Assembly (NCBI GenBank): GCA_947579665.1
Contig: CANPUZ010000036.1
Location: forward strand, 186,001-250,000
DNA: 64,000 nucleotides
Direction: 5' to 3'
Source of the DNA: Sympetrum striolatum
Lineage: Eukaryota > Arthropoda > Insecta > Odonata > Libellulidae
Position numbers and translations under genes: made by a program. The notes below the pieces were generated by a model that did not search any database, was not told the DNA's origin, and saw only the letters and a program-made list of their open reading frames with translations. This document shows positions 47,296-60,377 of this stretch, in pieces. Position 1 is the stretch's first letter; every line of letters starts with the position of its first letter.

Positions 47296-48403
47296 CTGGG
47301 GATCAAAAGTCTAAGCATGTTCCACAAGTGCCACCGACTTGAAATTTTTACGACATATTGGCCATAACGTGTAACCTCCAGGAAAAAGCCGACATTGAAC
47401 CTATGTGTCATGGGTTCGATTCCAGAAGGCCCCAAAGTCCCGATTTTCTCCATAAGGATACATGGTGACGAATTTCAAAATTTTTTAAATAATACTTCCC
47501 GGACAGGTAGAGATTCGAAATTCATGGAGCTTACAGATACGGTCAAGAACTATTAAAAACATTAATGACTACTAATGAGAACCTCCTGGGTTCGATGCTA
47601 GGACGATGCAAAAATCCCGCATTTAAAATGCATGGGGATAGTTTTTCATTAATTTTTTTGATGCACTTACCGGAATGTAAGGAACTTTTCGCTCTGCTAG
47701 AAGATATATATTAAGAAATGGTTTCAGAAAAAAAATTTCTTAAGCCCGTACTATTCCTGGGTTCGATGCCAGAGCACATTAACATTTCTCTCATAAGGAA
47801 TATAAGGGAAAAGTAGGATGTCGTTTGAGGCAGTTGCAGCCAATATTTCTGCTCGAATTTTCACACATAGTTAGAGATAGTGATCTTCTATTATGTTGCA
47901 TAGGAAGTATTACCAGAAAGATCCGGGTTCGATGCCGGGCGGCATATATGTCTCCCGTTTAAAATACATTGGTTTAGTATTTCATTATCTTTTTGATGAA
48001 CTTATCGAAATGATAGGAAGTTCGTACTCGGCAGGAAGATGTATGAAAAGAATTGGTTTTAGAAAAAAATTTAGATAACACCGTACTATTTCTGGGTTCG
48101 ATGCCAGAGCACATTAGCATTTCTCTCATGAGTAATATAAGGGAAACGTAGGACGTCGTTTGAGGCCGTTGCAGTTAATTTTTCTACTTGAATTTTCACA
48201 CATAGTTACAGATGATCTTCTATGGTGCTGCATAGAATGTATGACCGGGAAGACCTGGGTTCGATGCCGGACGAATAAATTGCAGCGGAAATTAAGAATA
48301 TTTTCCATCCATTTTTTTTTCTTTTGAGGACTCACTCAATGTGATGCCGACAAAAAACTTTTGTTATCGAGGTGCTTGCATTATGCAAGCAACATTTTAC
48401 TCG
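47296..48403 (+). repeat. TTCGA-box unit 35 (type II core, B2), right palindrome arm
   Basis: 1,108-bp inverse partner of unit 25, sharing its mutated hairpin (GCATTATGC). Confidence 0.9.
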
Positions 48404-48443
48404 TATATATATAGACGTTTCTCCGGATATACCTATATATATA

Positions 48444-49452
48444 TAGGGGATGAAAATTCTAACTATGTTCCACAAGTGCCACCGAGTTGAAATTTTAACG
48501 ACGTTATGGCCATAACGTGTAACCTCCAGGAAAAAGCCGACTTTGAACCTCAGTGTCATGGGTTCGATTCCAGAAGGCCCCAAAGTCGCGATTTTCCCCA
48601 TAAGAATACATGGCGGGGATTTTCGAAAATTTTTTTGAGGCATTTCCCGGAAAAGGAGAGAGTTGAAATTCGAGGCATCGCTAGAAGCCGTACATATCCA
48701 ACGAAAATCAAAAAGACATCTTTGAATATTGTCCATGGTTCGATGGTAGGTCGGTGCAAAAATCGGCCGTTTAAAATGCATTGCGGCGATTTTTAAGATT
48801 TTTTTTTGGACCCATTCCCGATGGCATAGAAACTTGAAATTCAACATGAGGTTATATATCATAAATATATCTCATAATCAAATTTTACATATTTGCTGAT
48901 GGTCCTTGGTTCGATCCCAGAGGGACATTTAAATTCCTCAATGCCTCTCTTACGGAGATAACGGAAAAAAAATTAAGGTAGATTTAAAAAATGTATAGGT
49001 AGAGAATCAAAACTCAAGCAGCCTATATATATGGTCATGATCTATCGGAAACATAAACGAGTTTTGCGAAAAATATCCTGGGTTCGATGCTAGGTCGGGG
49101 CAAAAATCGGCCGTTTAAAATGCATCGTGGCGATATTTAAGATTTTTTTTGGACCCCTTTCCGAATGCATGGAAACTTGAAATTTGGCATGGGGTTAGAA
49201 ACCATAAATATATTTCATAATAAAATTTAATATATTCGCTGATGGTCCTTGGTTCGATCCCAGAGGGCCATTAGCACTCAACAATGCATTTCTTATGGGG
49301 ATAACGGAAACACATTTTAGGTACTTACCGGTTTGATATCGACTTTAAACTTTGTATGAAATTAGATCAAGTCCTAGCAAGTCATTTTGTGCATTAACAG
49401 CTTCCAATACGTCCAGGGTTCGACACCAGGCATGTCTACAATCGGTCACTAT
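48444..49452 (+). repeat. TTCGA-box unit 36, chimeric (B2)
   Basis: B2 end and the first three monomers (to about 48980), then an internal jump back to a second-monomer context (CATGATCTATCGG and GGTTCGATGCTAGGTCGG near 49080). Third- and fourth-type monomers of another subfamily follow. It stops at about 49452 without the last two monomers or hairpin. Box order is thus a, b, c, b, c, d. Confidence 0.85.
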
Positions 49453-49519
49453 ATAAGTATATCCGGAGAAGCGTCTATATATAATAGATATCCGGAGAAG
49501 CGTCTATATATAATAGATA
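49453..49519. repeat. Junction linker with two GCGTC modules
   Basis: Two tandem module copies next to the truncated end of unit 36. Confidence 0.75.
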
Positions 49520-50060
49520 CGAGTAAAATGTAGCTTGCATACTGCAAGCAGATCGACAACACTAATTTCATAACGGCATTATATCGGGACGGTCCCAGAA
49601 AGGAAAAAAAATGGATTGAAAATATACTTAAAATTCGCTTCAATTTAATCGTCTGGCATCGTACCCGGGTCTTTTTGGTGAAATTACTATGCAGCACATC
49701 AGAAGATCATCTTCTCTAAATACATGTGAAAATTCAAGCAGAAATATTGGCTGTAACTGCCTCAAAAACCGTTCTAATTTTCACGAATGTATTATGTTTT
49801 CGATAGATCATGTTCATATATATAGGCTCCTTGAGTTCTGATTCTCTACCTACCCGAAAAGTATTTTTTTTTAATTCCCGAAAATCAAATCAATGCATTT
49901 AAACGGGAAAAATCGGGACTTTGGGGCCCTCTGGAATCGAACCCATGACACTGAGGTTCAAAATCGCAATTTTTCTGGAGGTTATACGCTATGGCCAATA
50001 CGTCGTAAAAATTTCAAGCCATTGACGCTAGAGGTTTAGCCTGTGAATTTGTATCCTCTC
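49520..50060 (-). repeat. TTCGA-box unit 37 (B1), internal deletion
   Basis: 541 bp: 3' hairpin and last monomer (box mutated to ATCGTACCC), a breakpoint near 49790, then the end of the second monomer and the first monomer with the B1 terminus. About 540 bp are missing. Confidence 0.85.
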
Positions 50061-50074
50061 TATCTCTATTAAAT

Positions 50075-51155
50075 ACGAGTAAAATGTAGCTTGCATACTG
50101 CGAGCAGATCGGCAATACTAATTCCTTATCGGCATCATATTGGGACGGTCCTCAAAAGAAAAAAAAAAAGGTTGAAATTTTTCTTAAAATTCTCTGAAAT
50201 TTCACCGTCTGGCATCGAACTCGGGTCTTTACTGTGAACTTACTATGCAGCACAATTGAAGATCACCATCTCTAACGATGTATGAAAATTCAAGCAGAAA
50301 TATGGGCTACAACTGCCTCAAAAGACGTTCTAATTTTCACGAATGTAAATGGCTCTCTGGATTCGAATCAAGGACGATCTTGAAAATCTAAAACATGTTT
50401 CTGAAAGTTATTAATGATCTCTATCTAGATGCCAAATTTCAAGTTTCTATATTATTGGGAAAGGTTTCAAAATAATTCATAAAAATCGGATCAACTTCTG
50501 ATTGCAGAGACACCTGGTGTCGAACCCAGGACACATTGATAGCTATGAATGCATAGTTTGATTTGCTAAGACTGGTTCTTCTATCACATTAAGTTTTAAG
50601 TCGATAGCATGCCGGGAAGTACCTAAAATATGTTTCCGTTATCTCCATAAGAAATGCATTGAGAAATGTAAATGGCGCCCTGGGATCGAACCAAGGACCA
50701 TCAGCAAATATATAAAATTTGATTATGAAATATATTTATAATCTCCAACTTCATGCCGAATTTCAAGTTTCCATGCCATCGGGAAGGGGTCCAAAAAAAA
50801 TCTTAAAAATCGCCACAATGCATTTTAAACGGCCGATTTTTGCCTCGACCTAGCATCGAACCCAGGACATTTTCCGTAAGAATCTTTTATGTTTTCGATA
50901 GATCATGAGAATATATATAGGCTCCTTGAGTTTTGATTCTCTACCTATCCGGAAAGTATTTTTTTTTAATTCCCGAAAATCGAAGCAATGCATTTAAACG
51001 GGAAAAATCGGGACTTTGGGGCCCTCTGGAATCGAACCCATGACACTGAGGTTCAATATCACAATTTTTCTGGAGGTTGCACGTTATGGCCAATATGTAG
51101 TAAAAATTTCAAGCCAATTACGCGAGTGGTTTAGCCTGTGACTTTGTATCCTCTC
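50075..51155 (-). repeat. TTCGA-box unit 38 (type I, B1)
   Basis: 1,081-bp copy only 14 bp from unit 37. The hairpin stem carries one mismatch (CTTGCATACTGCGAGC). Box c context GGCGCCCTGGG matches unit 19. Confidence 0.85.
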
Positions 51156-51212
51156 TCTATCTATTATATATAGATGCTTCTCCGGATTCATTCATGTATC
51201 CATATATATATA
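51156..51212. repeat. Junction linker with CCGGA module
   Basis: Module plus GTATCCATATATATA, the same as 41-98. Confidence 0.8.
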
Positions 51213-52290
51213 CGAGTAAAATGTAGCTTGCATACTGCAAGCAGATCGACAACACTAATTTCATAACGGCATTATATTGGGACGGTACCGGAAAGGAAAA
51301 AAAGAATTTGAAAATATTCTTAAAATTCGCTTCAATTTAATCGTCTGGCATCGAACCCGGGTATTTTTGGTGAAATTTCTATGCAGCACATCAGAAGATC
51401 ATCTTCTCTAAATACGTGTGAAAATTCAAGCAGAAATATTGGCTGCAACTGCCTCAAACGAAGACCTACTTTTCACGAATGTTAATAGCTCTCTGGATTC
51501 GAACCAAGGACGATCCAGGAAGTATAAAATATGTTTTCGAAATTTATCTATAAGTTCTATATATATGCCGAATTTCAAGTTTTAATATTATGGGGAAGCG
51601 GTTCAAAATAATTCTTAAAAATCTGATCAGTGACTGATTGAAGAGACACCTGGTGTCGAACCCTGGAGGTATTGGATGCTGTAAATGCACAAAATGACTT
51701 GATAAGACTTGATCTAATTTCATACAAAGTTTGAAGTCGATATCATACTGGGAAGTACCTAAAATGTGTTTCCGTTATCCCCATAAGAAATGCATTGTGG
51801 AGTGCAAATGGCCCTCTGGGATCGAATCAATGACCATCAGCGAATATGTAAAATTTTATTATGAAATATATTTATGATTTCAAACCCCATGCCAAATTTT
51901 AAGTTTCAAAGCATTCGGAAAGGGGTCCAAAAAAAATCTTAAAAATCGCCACAATGCATTTTAAACGGCCGATTTTTGCCCCGACCTAGCATCGAACTCA
52001 GGATATTTTCCGTAAAACTCATTTATGTTTTCGATAGATCATGTTCATATATATAGGCTCCTTGAATTTTGATTTTCTACCTATCCGGAAAGTATTTTTT
52101 AAAAATACCCGAAAATCAAAGCAATGCATTTAAACGGGAAAAATCGGGACTTTGCGGCCCTCTGGAATCGAACCCATGACACTGAGATGCAAAATCGCAA
52201 TTTTTCTGGAGCTTACACGTTATGGCCAATATGTCGTAAAAATTTCAAGCCAATGACGCTTGTAGTTTAGGCTGTGAATTAGTATCCTAT
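51213..52290 (-). repeat. TTCGA-box unit 39 (type I, B1)
   Basis: 1,078-bp member of the subfamily with CAAAATGACTTG after box d, shared with units 7 (left part), 36 (second part), 40 and 48. Confidence 0.85.
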
Positions 52291-52365
52291 CTATCTATAT
52301 AGGTATATATATCCATGAATGAATCCGGAGAAGCATCTATATATAATAGATATATATATATAGAG
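52291..52365. repeat. Junction linker with CCGGA module
   Basis: CTATCTATATAGG followed by the module and TATATATATAGAGAG. Confidence 0.75.
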
Positions 52366-53443
52366 AGAGGATACAAACTCACAGCCTAAACCACAAGAGT
52401 GATTGAGCTGAAATTTTTACGGCGTATTGGCCATAACGTGTAACCACCAGAAAAATTGCGATTTTGATCCTCAGTGTCATAGGTTCGATGCCAGGGGGCT
52501 CCAAAGTCCCGATTTTTCCCGTTTAAACGCATTGCTTTGATTTTCGGGAATTAAAAAAAAATACTTCCCGTATAGGTAGAGAATTAAAACTCAAGGAGCC
52601 TATATATATGACCATGATCTATCGAAAACATTAATGAGTTTTACGGAAAATATCCTGAGTTCGATGCTAGGTCGGGGCAAAAATCGGCCGTTTAAAATGC
52701 CTTGTGACGATTTTTAAGATTTTATTTGGACCCCTTTCCGAATGCATGGAAACTTGAAATTTTGCATGGGGTTAGAAATCATAAATATATTTCCTAATAA
52801 AATTTTACATATTCGCTGAGGGTCCTTGGTTCGATCCCAGAGGGCCATTTGCACTCCACAATGCATTTCTTATGGGGATAACGAAAACACATTTTAGGTA
52901 CTTCCCGGTATGATATCGACTTCAAACTTTGTATGAAATTAGATCAAGTCCTAGCAAGTCATTTTGTGCATTTACAGCTTCCAATACGTCCAGGGTTCGA
53001 CACCAGGCGTCTCTACAATCAGTCACTGATCCGAATTTTAAGAAATATTTTGAACCCCTTCCCAATAATATTAAAACTTGAAATTCGGCATATATATAGA
53101 ACCTATAGATAAATTTCGAAAACATATTTTTTATTTCCTAGATCGTCCTTGGTTCGAATCCAGAGAGCTATTAACATTCGTGAAAAGTAGGTCTTCGTTT
53201 GAGGCAGTTGCAGCCAATATTTCTGCTTGAATTTTCGCACGTATTTAGAGAAGATGATCTTCTGATGTGCTGCATAGAAATTTCACCAAAAAGACGCGGG
53301 TTCGATGCCAGACGATTAAATTGAAGCGAATTTTAAGAATATTTTCAAATTCTTTTTTTCCTTTTCGGGACCGTCCCGATATAATGCCGTTATGAAATTA
53401 GTGTTGTCGATCTGCTTGCAGTATGCAAGCTACATTTTACTCG
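52366..53443 (+). repeat. TTCGA-box unit 40 (type I, B1)
   Basis: 1,078-bp copy facing unit 39 head to head. First box GGTTCGATGCCAGGGGG as in unit 4; last box context GACGCGGGTTCGATGCC. Confidence 0.85.
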
Positions 53444-53466
53444 TATATATATATATATATATGATA

Positions 53467-54544
53467 CGAGTAAAATGTTGCTTGCATACTGCAAGCAGAT
53501 CGGCATTACTAATTTCATATCGGCATCATATCGGGACGGTCCTCAAAAGAAAAAAAAAGGATTTCATTTTTCTTAAAATTCGCTGAAATTTCATCGTCTG
53601 GCATCGAACCCGGGTCTTACTGGTAAACCTACTATGAAACACAATAGAATATCACCATCTCTAACTATGTGTGAAAATTCAAGCAGTAATATTGGGTGCA
53701 ACTGCCTCAAACGACGTTCTACTTTCCACGAATGTAAATGCCTCTCTGGATTCGAACCAAGGACGATCTTGGAAATCTAAAATATGTTTCTGAAAGTTAT
53801 TAATGATCTATATCTATATGCCACATTTCAACTTTCTATATTATTGGGAAAGGTTTTTTAAATAATTCCTAAAAATCGGATCAACTTCTGATTTAGGAGA
53901 CACCTGGTGTCGAACCCAGGACACATTGATAGCTATGAATGCATAGTTTGATTTGTTAAGAGTGGTTCTTCTATCATGATAAGTTTTAAGTCGATAGCAT
54001 GCCGGGAAGTACCTAAAATTTGTTTCCGTTATCTCCATAAGAAATGCATTGAGGAATGTAAATGGCCCTCTGGGATCGAACCAAGGAACATCAGGGAAAA
54101 CATAAAAATCGATTATGAAATATATTTATGATATCTAACCCCATACCGAATTTCAAGTTTCCATTCCATCGGGAAAGGGTCAAAAAAAATCTTAAAAATC
54201 GCCACAATGCATTTTAAACGGCAGATTTTTGCATCGACCTAGCATCGAACCCAGGTTATTTTCCGTAAAACTCATTTATGTTTTCGATAGGTCATGACCA
54301 TATATAAAGGCTCCTTGAGTTTTGATTCTCTACCTATCCGGGAAGTATTTTATAAAAATTCCCGAGAATCAAAGCAATGCATTTAAACGGGAAAAATCGG
54401 GACTTTGGAGCCCCCTGGCATCGAACCCATGACACTGAGGATCAAAATCGCAATTTTTCTGGAGGTTATACGTTATGGCCAATATGTCGTAAAAATTTCA
54501 AGCCATTGACGCTAGTGGTTTAGCCTGTGACTTTGTATCCTCTC
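53467..54544 (-). repeat. TTCGA-box unit 41 (type I, B1)
   Basis: 1,078-bp copy tail to tail with unit 40 through a (TA) run ending GATA. Confidence 0.85.
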
Positions 54545-54560
54545 TATATATATATATATA

Positions 54561-55636
54561 CGAGTAAAATGTTGCTTGCATACTGCAAGCAGATCGACAA
54601 CACTATTTTCATGTCGGCATCATATCGGGATGGCCATCAAAAGAAAAAATGGATTGAAATTTTTCTTAAAATATGCCTAAATTCCATCGTCTGGCATCGA
54701 ACCCGGGTCTTTACTGTGAACTTATTATGCAACACAATAGAACATCACCATCTCTAACTATGTGTGAAAATTAAACAGAAATATGGGCTACAACTGCCTC
54801 AAAAGAAGTTCCAATTTTCACGAATATAAATGGCTTTCTGGATTCGAACCAAGGACGATCATGGAAATCTAAAAAATGTTCCTGAAAGTTATTCATGATC
54901 TCTATCTATAAGCCGAATTTGAAGTTTCTATATTATGGGCAAGGTTTTTAAAATAATTCCTAAAAATCGGATCAACTTCTGATTGCAGAGACACCTGGTG
55001 TTGAACCCAGGACACATTGATAGCTGTGAATGCATAGTTTGATTTGTTAAGTCTTGCTCTTCTATCATGCAAAGTTTGAAGTCGATATCATGCCGGGAAG
55101 TACCTAAAATTTGTGTCCGTTATCTCCGTAAGAAATGCATTGAGGAATTTAAATGTCCCTCTGGGATCGAACCAATGACCATAAGCTAATATGTAAAATT
55201 TGATTATGAAATATATTCATGATATCTATCGGCGTGCTGAGTTTCAAGTATGTATGTTATCGGGAAAGGATCCAAACAAAATTTTCAAAATCGCCGCAAT
55301 GCTTTTTAAACGGCCGATTTTTGCCCCGGCCTAGCATCGAACCAAGGACAATATTCGAAGATGTCTTTCTGATTTTCGTTGGCTATGCACGGCATCTAGC
55401 GGTCCCTCGAGTTTCAACTCTCTGCTTTTCCGGGAAAAGCCTCAAAAAAATTTTCGAAAATCCCCGCCATGTAATCTTATGGGGAAAATCGCGACTTTGG
55501 TGCCTTCTGGAATCGAACCCATGAAACCGAGGTGCAATATCGGATTTATTCTGGAGTCTACTCGTTATGGCTAACACGTCGTAAAAATTTCAAGTCGGTG
55601 GCACTTGTGGAACATGGTTAGAATTTTGATCCCCTA
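54561..55636 (-). repeat. TTCGA-box unit 42 (type I, B2)
   Basis: 1,076-bp copy. Box d is mutated to TTGAACCCAGG. Near the B2 end it is more diverged than its relatives (GGCTAACACGTCG). Confidence 0.85.
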
Positions 55637-55890
55637 TGAATGAATGAATGAATGAATGAGTGAGTGTGTATATAGGTATATCCGGAGAAGCGTCTATATA
55701 TAATAGATATATGAATATATGATATATGAATGAATCCGGAGAAGCATCTATATATAATAGATATATATATATGGCTATATAGCTATATGGCTATCTATTA
55801 TATATAGATGCTTCTCCGGATTCATTCATATATCATATCTATTATATATAGATGCTTCTCCGGATTCATTCATATATATAGCTATATAGA
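55637..55890. repeat. Longest mosaic junction linker
   Basis: 254 bp between a B2 and a B1 end. It contains (GAAT)n/(GAGT)n, a GCGTC module, a GATGC module, CTATATAG/CTATATGG repeats, then two modules in the opposite orientation and CTATATAG. It brings together several linker blocks used singly elsewhere. Confidence 0.85.
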
Positions 55891-56992
55891 TAGGATACAA
55901 ATTCACAGGCTAAACCACAAGCCTCATTGACTTGAAATTTTTATGACGTATTGGCCATAACGTGAAACCCCCAGGAAAAAAGCGACTTTGATCCTCACTG
56001 TCATAGGTTCGATTCCAGAGGGCCCCAAAGTCCCGATTTTTCCCGTTTAAATGCATTGCCGTGATTTTCGGGAATTAAAAAAAAATACTTTCCGGATACG
56101 TAGAGAAATAAAATTCAAGGAGCCTATATTTATGGTCTTGGAATTTTGAAAACATCAATGACTTTCACAAAAAATATCCTGGGTTCGATGCTAGGACGAT
56201 GCAAAGATCTGCCCTTTAAAATACATGGGAGCGATTTTTCATTATTTTTTTTGGTGCATTTCTCGAAATAATAGGATGTTCGTGCTTAGCCAGAAAGTGT
56301 AAGGTAACAATTGGTTTAAGAAAAAAATTTTCATAAGACCGTACCATTCCTGGGTTCGATGCCAGAGCACATTAACATTTCTCTCATAAGGAATATAAGG
56401 GAAAAGTAAGACTTCGATTGAGGCAGTTGCAGCCAATATTTCTGCTTGAATTTTCGCACATAGTTAAAGAATAATATCTTCTATTATCTTGCATAGGAAG
56501 TTTTACCAGAAAGACCCGGGTTCGATACCGGGCGGTATATATGTCTCCCGTTTAAAATACATAGGGTTAGTATTTCATTATTTTTTTGATGCACTTATCG
56601 AAATGATATTTGCTTGGCTGGAAGATGTCTGGTTAAAACTGGTTTAAGAAAACAGTTTTCAGAAGACCGTAATATTCCTGGGTTCGATGCCAGACCACAT
56701 TAACATTTCTCTCATAAGAAATATAAGGGAAAAGTAGGACGTCGTTTGATGCAGTTGCAGATAATATTTCAGCTTGAATTTTCACAGATAGTTAGAGATG
56801 GTGATTTTCTATTGTGCTGCATAGTAAGTATCACCTGGAAGACCCGGGTTCGATGCCGGAAGAATAAATTGCAGCGAGTAATCAGAATATTTTCAATCCT
56901 TTTTTTTTTCTTTTGACGGCCTTCACGATATGATGCCGACATGAAATTAGTGTTGTCGATCTGCTTGCAGTATGCAAGCTACATTTTACTAG
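55891..56992 (+). repeat. TTCGA-box unit 43 (type II, B1), CTAG terminus
   Basis: 1,102-bp copy whose 3' end reads TTTTACTAGTATTC instead of TTTTACTCG, giving a Helitron-like CTAG|T end in this single copy. About 10 bp are missing near 56610 (GATATTTGCTTGGCTGG). Confidence 0.85.
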
Positions 56993-57018
56993 TATTCATA
57001 TATATATATATATATATA

Positions 57019-58096
57019 GAGAGGATACAAAGTCACAGGCTAAACCACTAGCGTCAATGGCTTGAAATTTTTACGACATATTGGCCATAACATATAACCA
57101 CCAGAAAAATTGCGATTTTGAACCTCGATGTCATGGGTTCGATTCCAGAGGGCCTCAAAGTCCCGATTTTTCCCGTTTAAATGCATTGCTTTGATTTTCG
57201 GGAATTAAAAAAAAATATTTTCCGGATAGGTAGCGAATCAAAACTTTAGGAGCCTATATATATGGTCATGATCTATCAAAAACATAAATGAGTTTTACGG
57301 AAAATATCCTGGGTTCGATGCTAGGTCGAGGCAAAAATCGGCCGTTTAAATTGCATTGTGGCGATTTTTAGGATTTTTTTTGGACCCTTTCCCGATGGCA
57401 TGGAAACTTGAAATTCAGCATGGAGTTGGAGATCAATAATTAATTTCAGGATCAAATTTTACATATTCGCTGATGGTCCTTGGTTCGATGCCAGAGGGCC
57501 ATTTAAATTCCTCAATGCATTTCTTACGGAGATAACGGAAACAAATTATAGGTACTTCCCGGCACGATAAAGAGTTCAAACTTTGCACTACGAAAGATTA
57601 AGTGTATGCAAATCAAACTGTGCATTCCCAGCTGTCAATATGTACTGGGTTCGACACCAGGCGTCTCTAATATCAGTAACTGATCCGATTTTCAATAATT
57701 ATTTTGAGCCCTTTCCCAACAATATAGAAACTTGAAATTCGGCATGTAGATAGAGATCATAAATAACTTTCAGAAACATTTTTTAGATTTCCAAGTTCGT
57801 CCTTAGTTCGAATCCAGAGAGCCATTTAAATTCGTGAAAATTAGAACGTCTTTTGAGGCAGTTGTAGCCCATATTTCTGCTTGAATTTTCACACATAGTT
57901 AGAGATGGCGATGTTCTATTGTGCTGCATGGTAAGTTCAACAGTAAAGACCCGGGTTCAATGCCAGACGATGGAATTTCAGTGAATTTTAAGAAAAATTT
58001 CAATCCATTTTTTCTTTTGATGGCCGTCCCGATATGATGCCGACATGAAAATAGTGTTGTCGATCTGCTTGCAGTATGCAAGCAACATTTTACTCG
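57019..58096 (+). repeat. TTCGA-box unit 44 (type I, B1)
   Basis: 1,078-bp copy. Third box reads GGTTCGATGCC, fifth is changed to AGTTCGAATCC and sixth to GGTTCAATGCC. Confidence 0.85.
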
Positions 58097-58144
58097 TATA
58101 TATGAATGAATCCGGAGTAGCATCTATATATAATAGATATATAT

Positions 58145-59226
58145 AGAGAGGATACAAAGTCACAGGCTAAACCACTAGCGTCAATGGCTTGAAATTTTTA
58201 CGACATATTGGCCATAACGTATAACCTCCAGAAAAATTGCGATTTTGAACCTCAGTGTCATGAGTTCGATTCCAGAGGGCCCCAAAGTCCCGATTTTTCC
58301 CGTTTGAATGCATTGCTTTGATTTTCGGGAATTTAAAAAAAATACTTTCCGGACAGGTAGAGAATTAAAACTCAAGGAGCCTATATATATGAACATGATC
58401 TATCGAAAACATAAATGAGTTTTACGAAAATTATCCTGGGTTCGATGCTAGGTCGGGGCGAAAATCGGCCGTTTAAAACGCATTGTGGAGATTTTTAAGA
58501 TTTTTTTTGGACCCCTTTCCGAATGCATGGAAACTTGAAATTTGGCATGTGGTTAGAAATCATAAATATATTTCATAATCAAATCTTTTTTATTCGCTTA
58601 TGGTCCTTGGTTCGATCCCAGAGGGCCATTTGTACTCCACAATGCATTTCTTATGGAGATAACGGAAACAGATTTTAGGTACTTCTCGGCATGATATTGA
58701 CTTCAAACTTTGCATAAAATATGATCAAGTTCATAAAAATCTAACTGTGCAGTCACAGCTACCAGTGTGTCCTGGGTTCGAAACCAGGCGTCTCTACAAT
58801 CAGTAACTAATCCGATTTTCAATAATAATTTTGAACCCTTTCCCAACAATATAGAAACTTGAAATTCGGCATGTAGTTAGATATCATAGATAAATTTCAA
58901 AATCATGTTTTAGATTTCCAGGATCGTCCTTGGTTCGAATCCAGAGAGGCATTTACATTCGTGAAAATAAGAACGTCTTTTGAGGCAGTTGTAACAAACA
59001 TTTCTGCTTGAATTTTCACACATAGTTAGAGACGTTGATCTTCTATTGTGCTGCATAGTAAGTTTACCAGTAAGACCCGGGTTCGATGCCAGACGATAAA
59101 ATAACAGCGAATTTTAAGAATATTTTGAATATTTTTTTTTGTTCAATTGAGAACCGTTCCGATATGATGCCGATATGAAATTAGTATTGCCGATCTGCTT
59201 GCAGTATGCAAGCTACATTTTACTCG
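58145..59226 (+). repeat. TTCGA-box unit 45 (type I, B1)
   Basis: 1,082-bp copy. First box changed to AGTTCGATTCC. The preceding linker has a mutated module (CCGGAGTAGC). Confidence 0.85.
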
Positions 59227-59286
59227 TATTTAATAGATAGATGCTTCTCAGGATTCATTCAAGGATATAGATAGATAAATAGATAG

Positions 59287-60364
59287 ATAGGATACTAATT
59301 CACAGCCTAAACTAGAAGCGTCATCGACTTGAAAATTTTACGACTTATTGGCCATAACGTATAACCGCCAGAAAAATTGCGATTTTGAAACTCAGTGTCA
59401 TGGGTTCAATTCCAGAGGGCCCCAAAGTTGCGATTTTCCCCATAAGAATACATGGCGGGGATTTTCGAAAATTTTTTTGAGGCACTTCCCGGAAAAGGAG
59501 AGAGTTGAAATTCGAGGGATCGCTAGAAGCCGTGAATATCCTACGAAAATCAAAAAGACATTGCCGAATATGGTCCTTGGTTCGCTGCTAGATCGGGGCA
59601 AAAATCGGCCGTTTAAAATGCATTGTGGCGAATTTGAAGATTTTTTTAGGATCCTCTCCAGATAACATGGATACCTGAAACTCGGCACGTGGATATATAT
59701 GTTGAATATATTTCATAATTAAATTTTATGTGTTCGCTGATGGTCCTTGGCTCGATCCCAGAGGGCCATTTGTACTTCTCAATGCTTTTCTTACGGAGAT
59801 AACGGAAACAAAATTTAGGTACTTCCCGGCATGTTATCGACTTCAAACTTTCCGTGATCGAAGAGCAAATCTTTACAAATCAAACTATGCATTCACAGCT
59901 ATCAATGTGTCCTGGGTTCGACACCAGGTGTCTCTGCAATCAGAAGTTAATCCGATTTTTAGGAACTATTTTGATAACTTTCCCAATAATATAGAAACTT
60001 GAAATTCGGCATCTAGATAGAGATCATTAATAACTTTCAGAAACATGTTTTAGATTTTCAATATTGTCCTTGGTTCGAATCCAGAGAGCCATTTACATTC
60101 GTGAAAATTAGAACGGCTTTTGAGGCAGTTTTAGCCATTATTTCTGCTTGAATTTTCTCACATAGTAAGAGATGGTGATCTTCAATTGTGCTGCATAGTA
60201 AGTTCACAGTAAAGACCCGGGTTTTATGCCAGACGGTGAAATGTCTGAAAATTTTAAGAAAATTTCAATCCTTTTTTTTTTCTTTTGAGGACCGTCCCAA
60301 TATGATGCCGATATGAAATTAGTATTGCCGATCTGCTTGCAGTATGCAAGCTACATTTTACTCG
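59287..60364 (+). repeat. TTCGA-box unit 46 (type I, B1)
   Basis: 1,078-bp copy with several degraded boxes: first GGTTCAATTCC, second GGTTCGCTGCTAG, third GGCTCGATCCC, sixth GGTTTTATGCC. It ends just before the Helitron insertion. Confidence 0.85.
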
Positions 60365-60377
60365 TATATATATATAT

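Larger units (their letters stand above)
45025..48403. repeat. Right arm of the 3.4-kb inverted duplication
   Basis: Units 33, 34 and 35, the reverse complement of 36957-40339. Beyond 48403 the mirror position of unit 24 is occupied by a unit with only family-level similarity, so the duplication ends there. Confidence 0.9.

Noticed and set aside
48332..48862. 176-codon minus-strand open frame as a gene
   Set aside because: It crosses from unit 36 through a linker into unit 35 and is composed of repeat-derived peptides.
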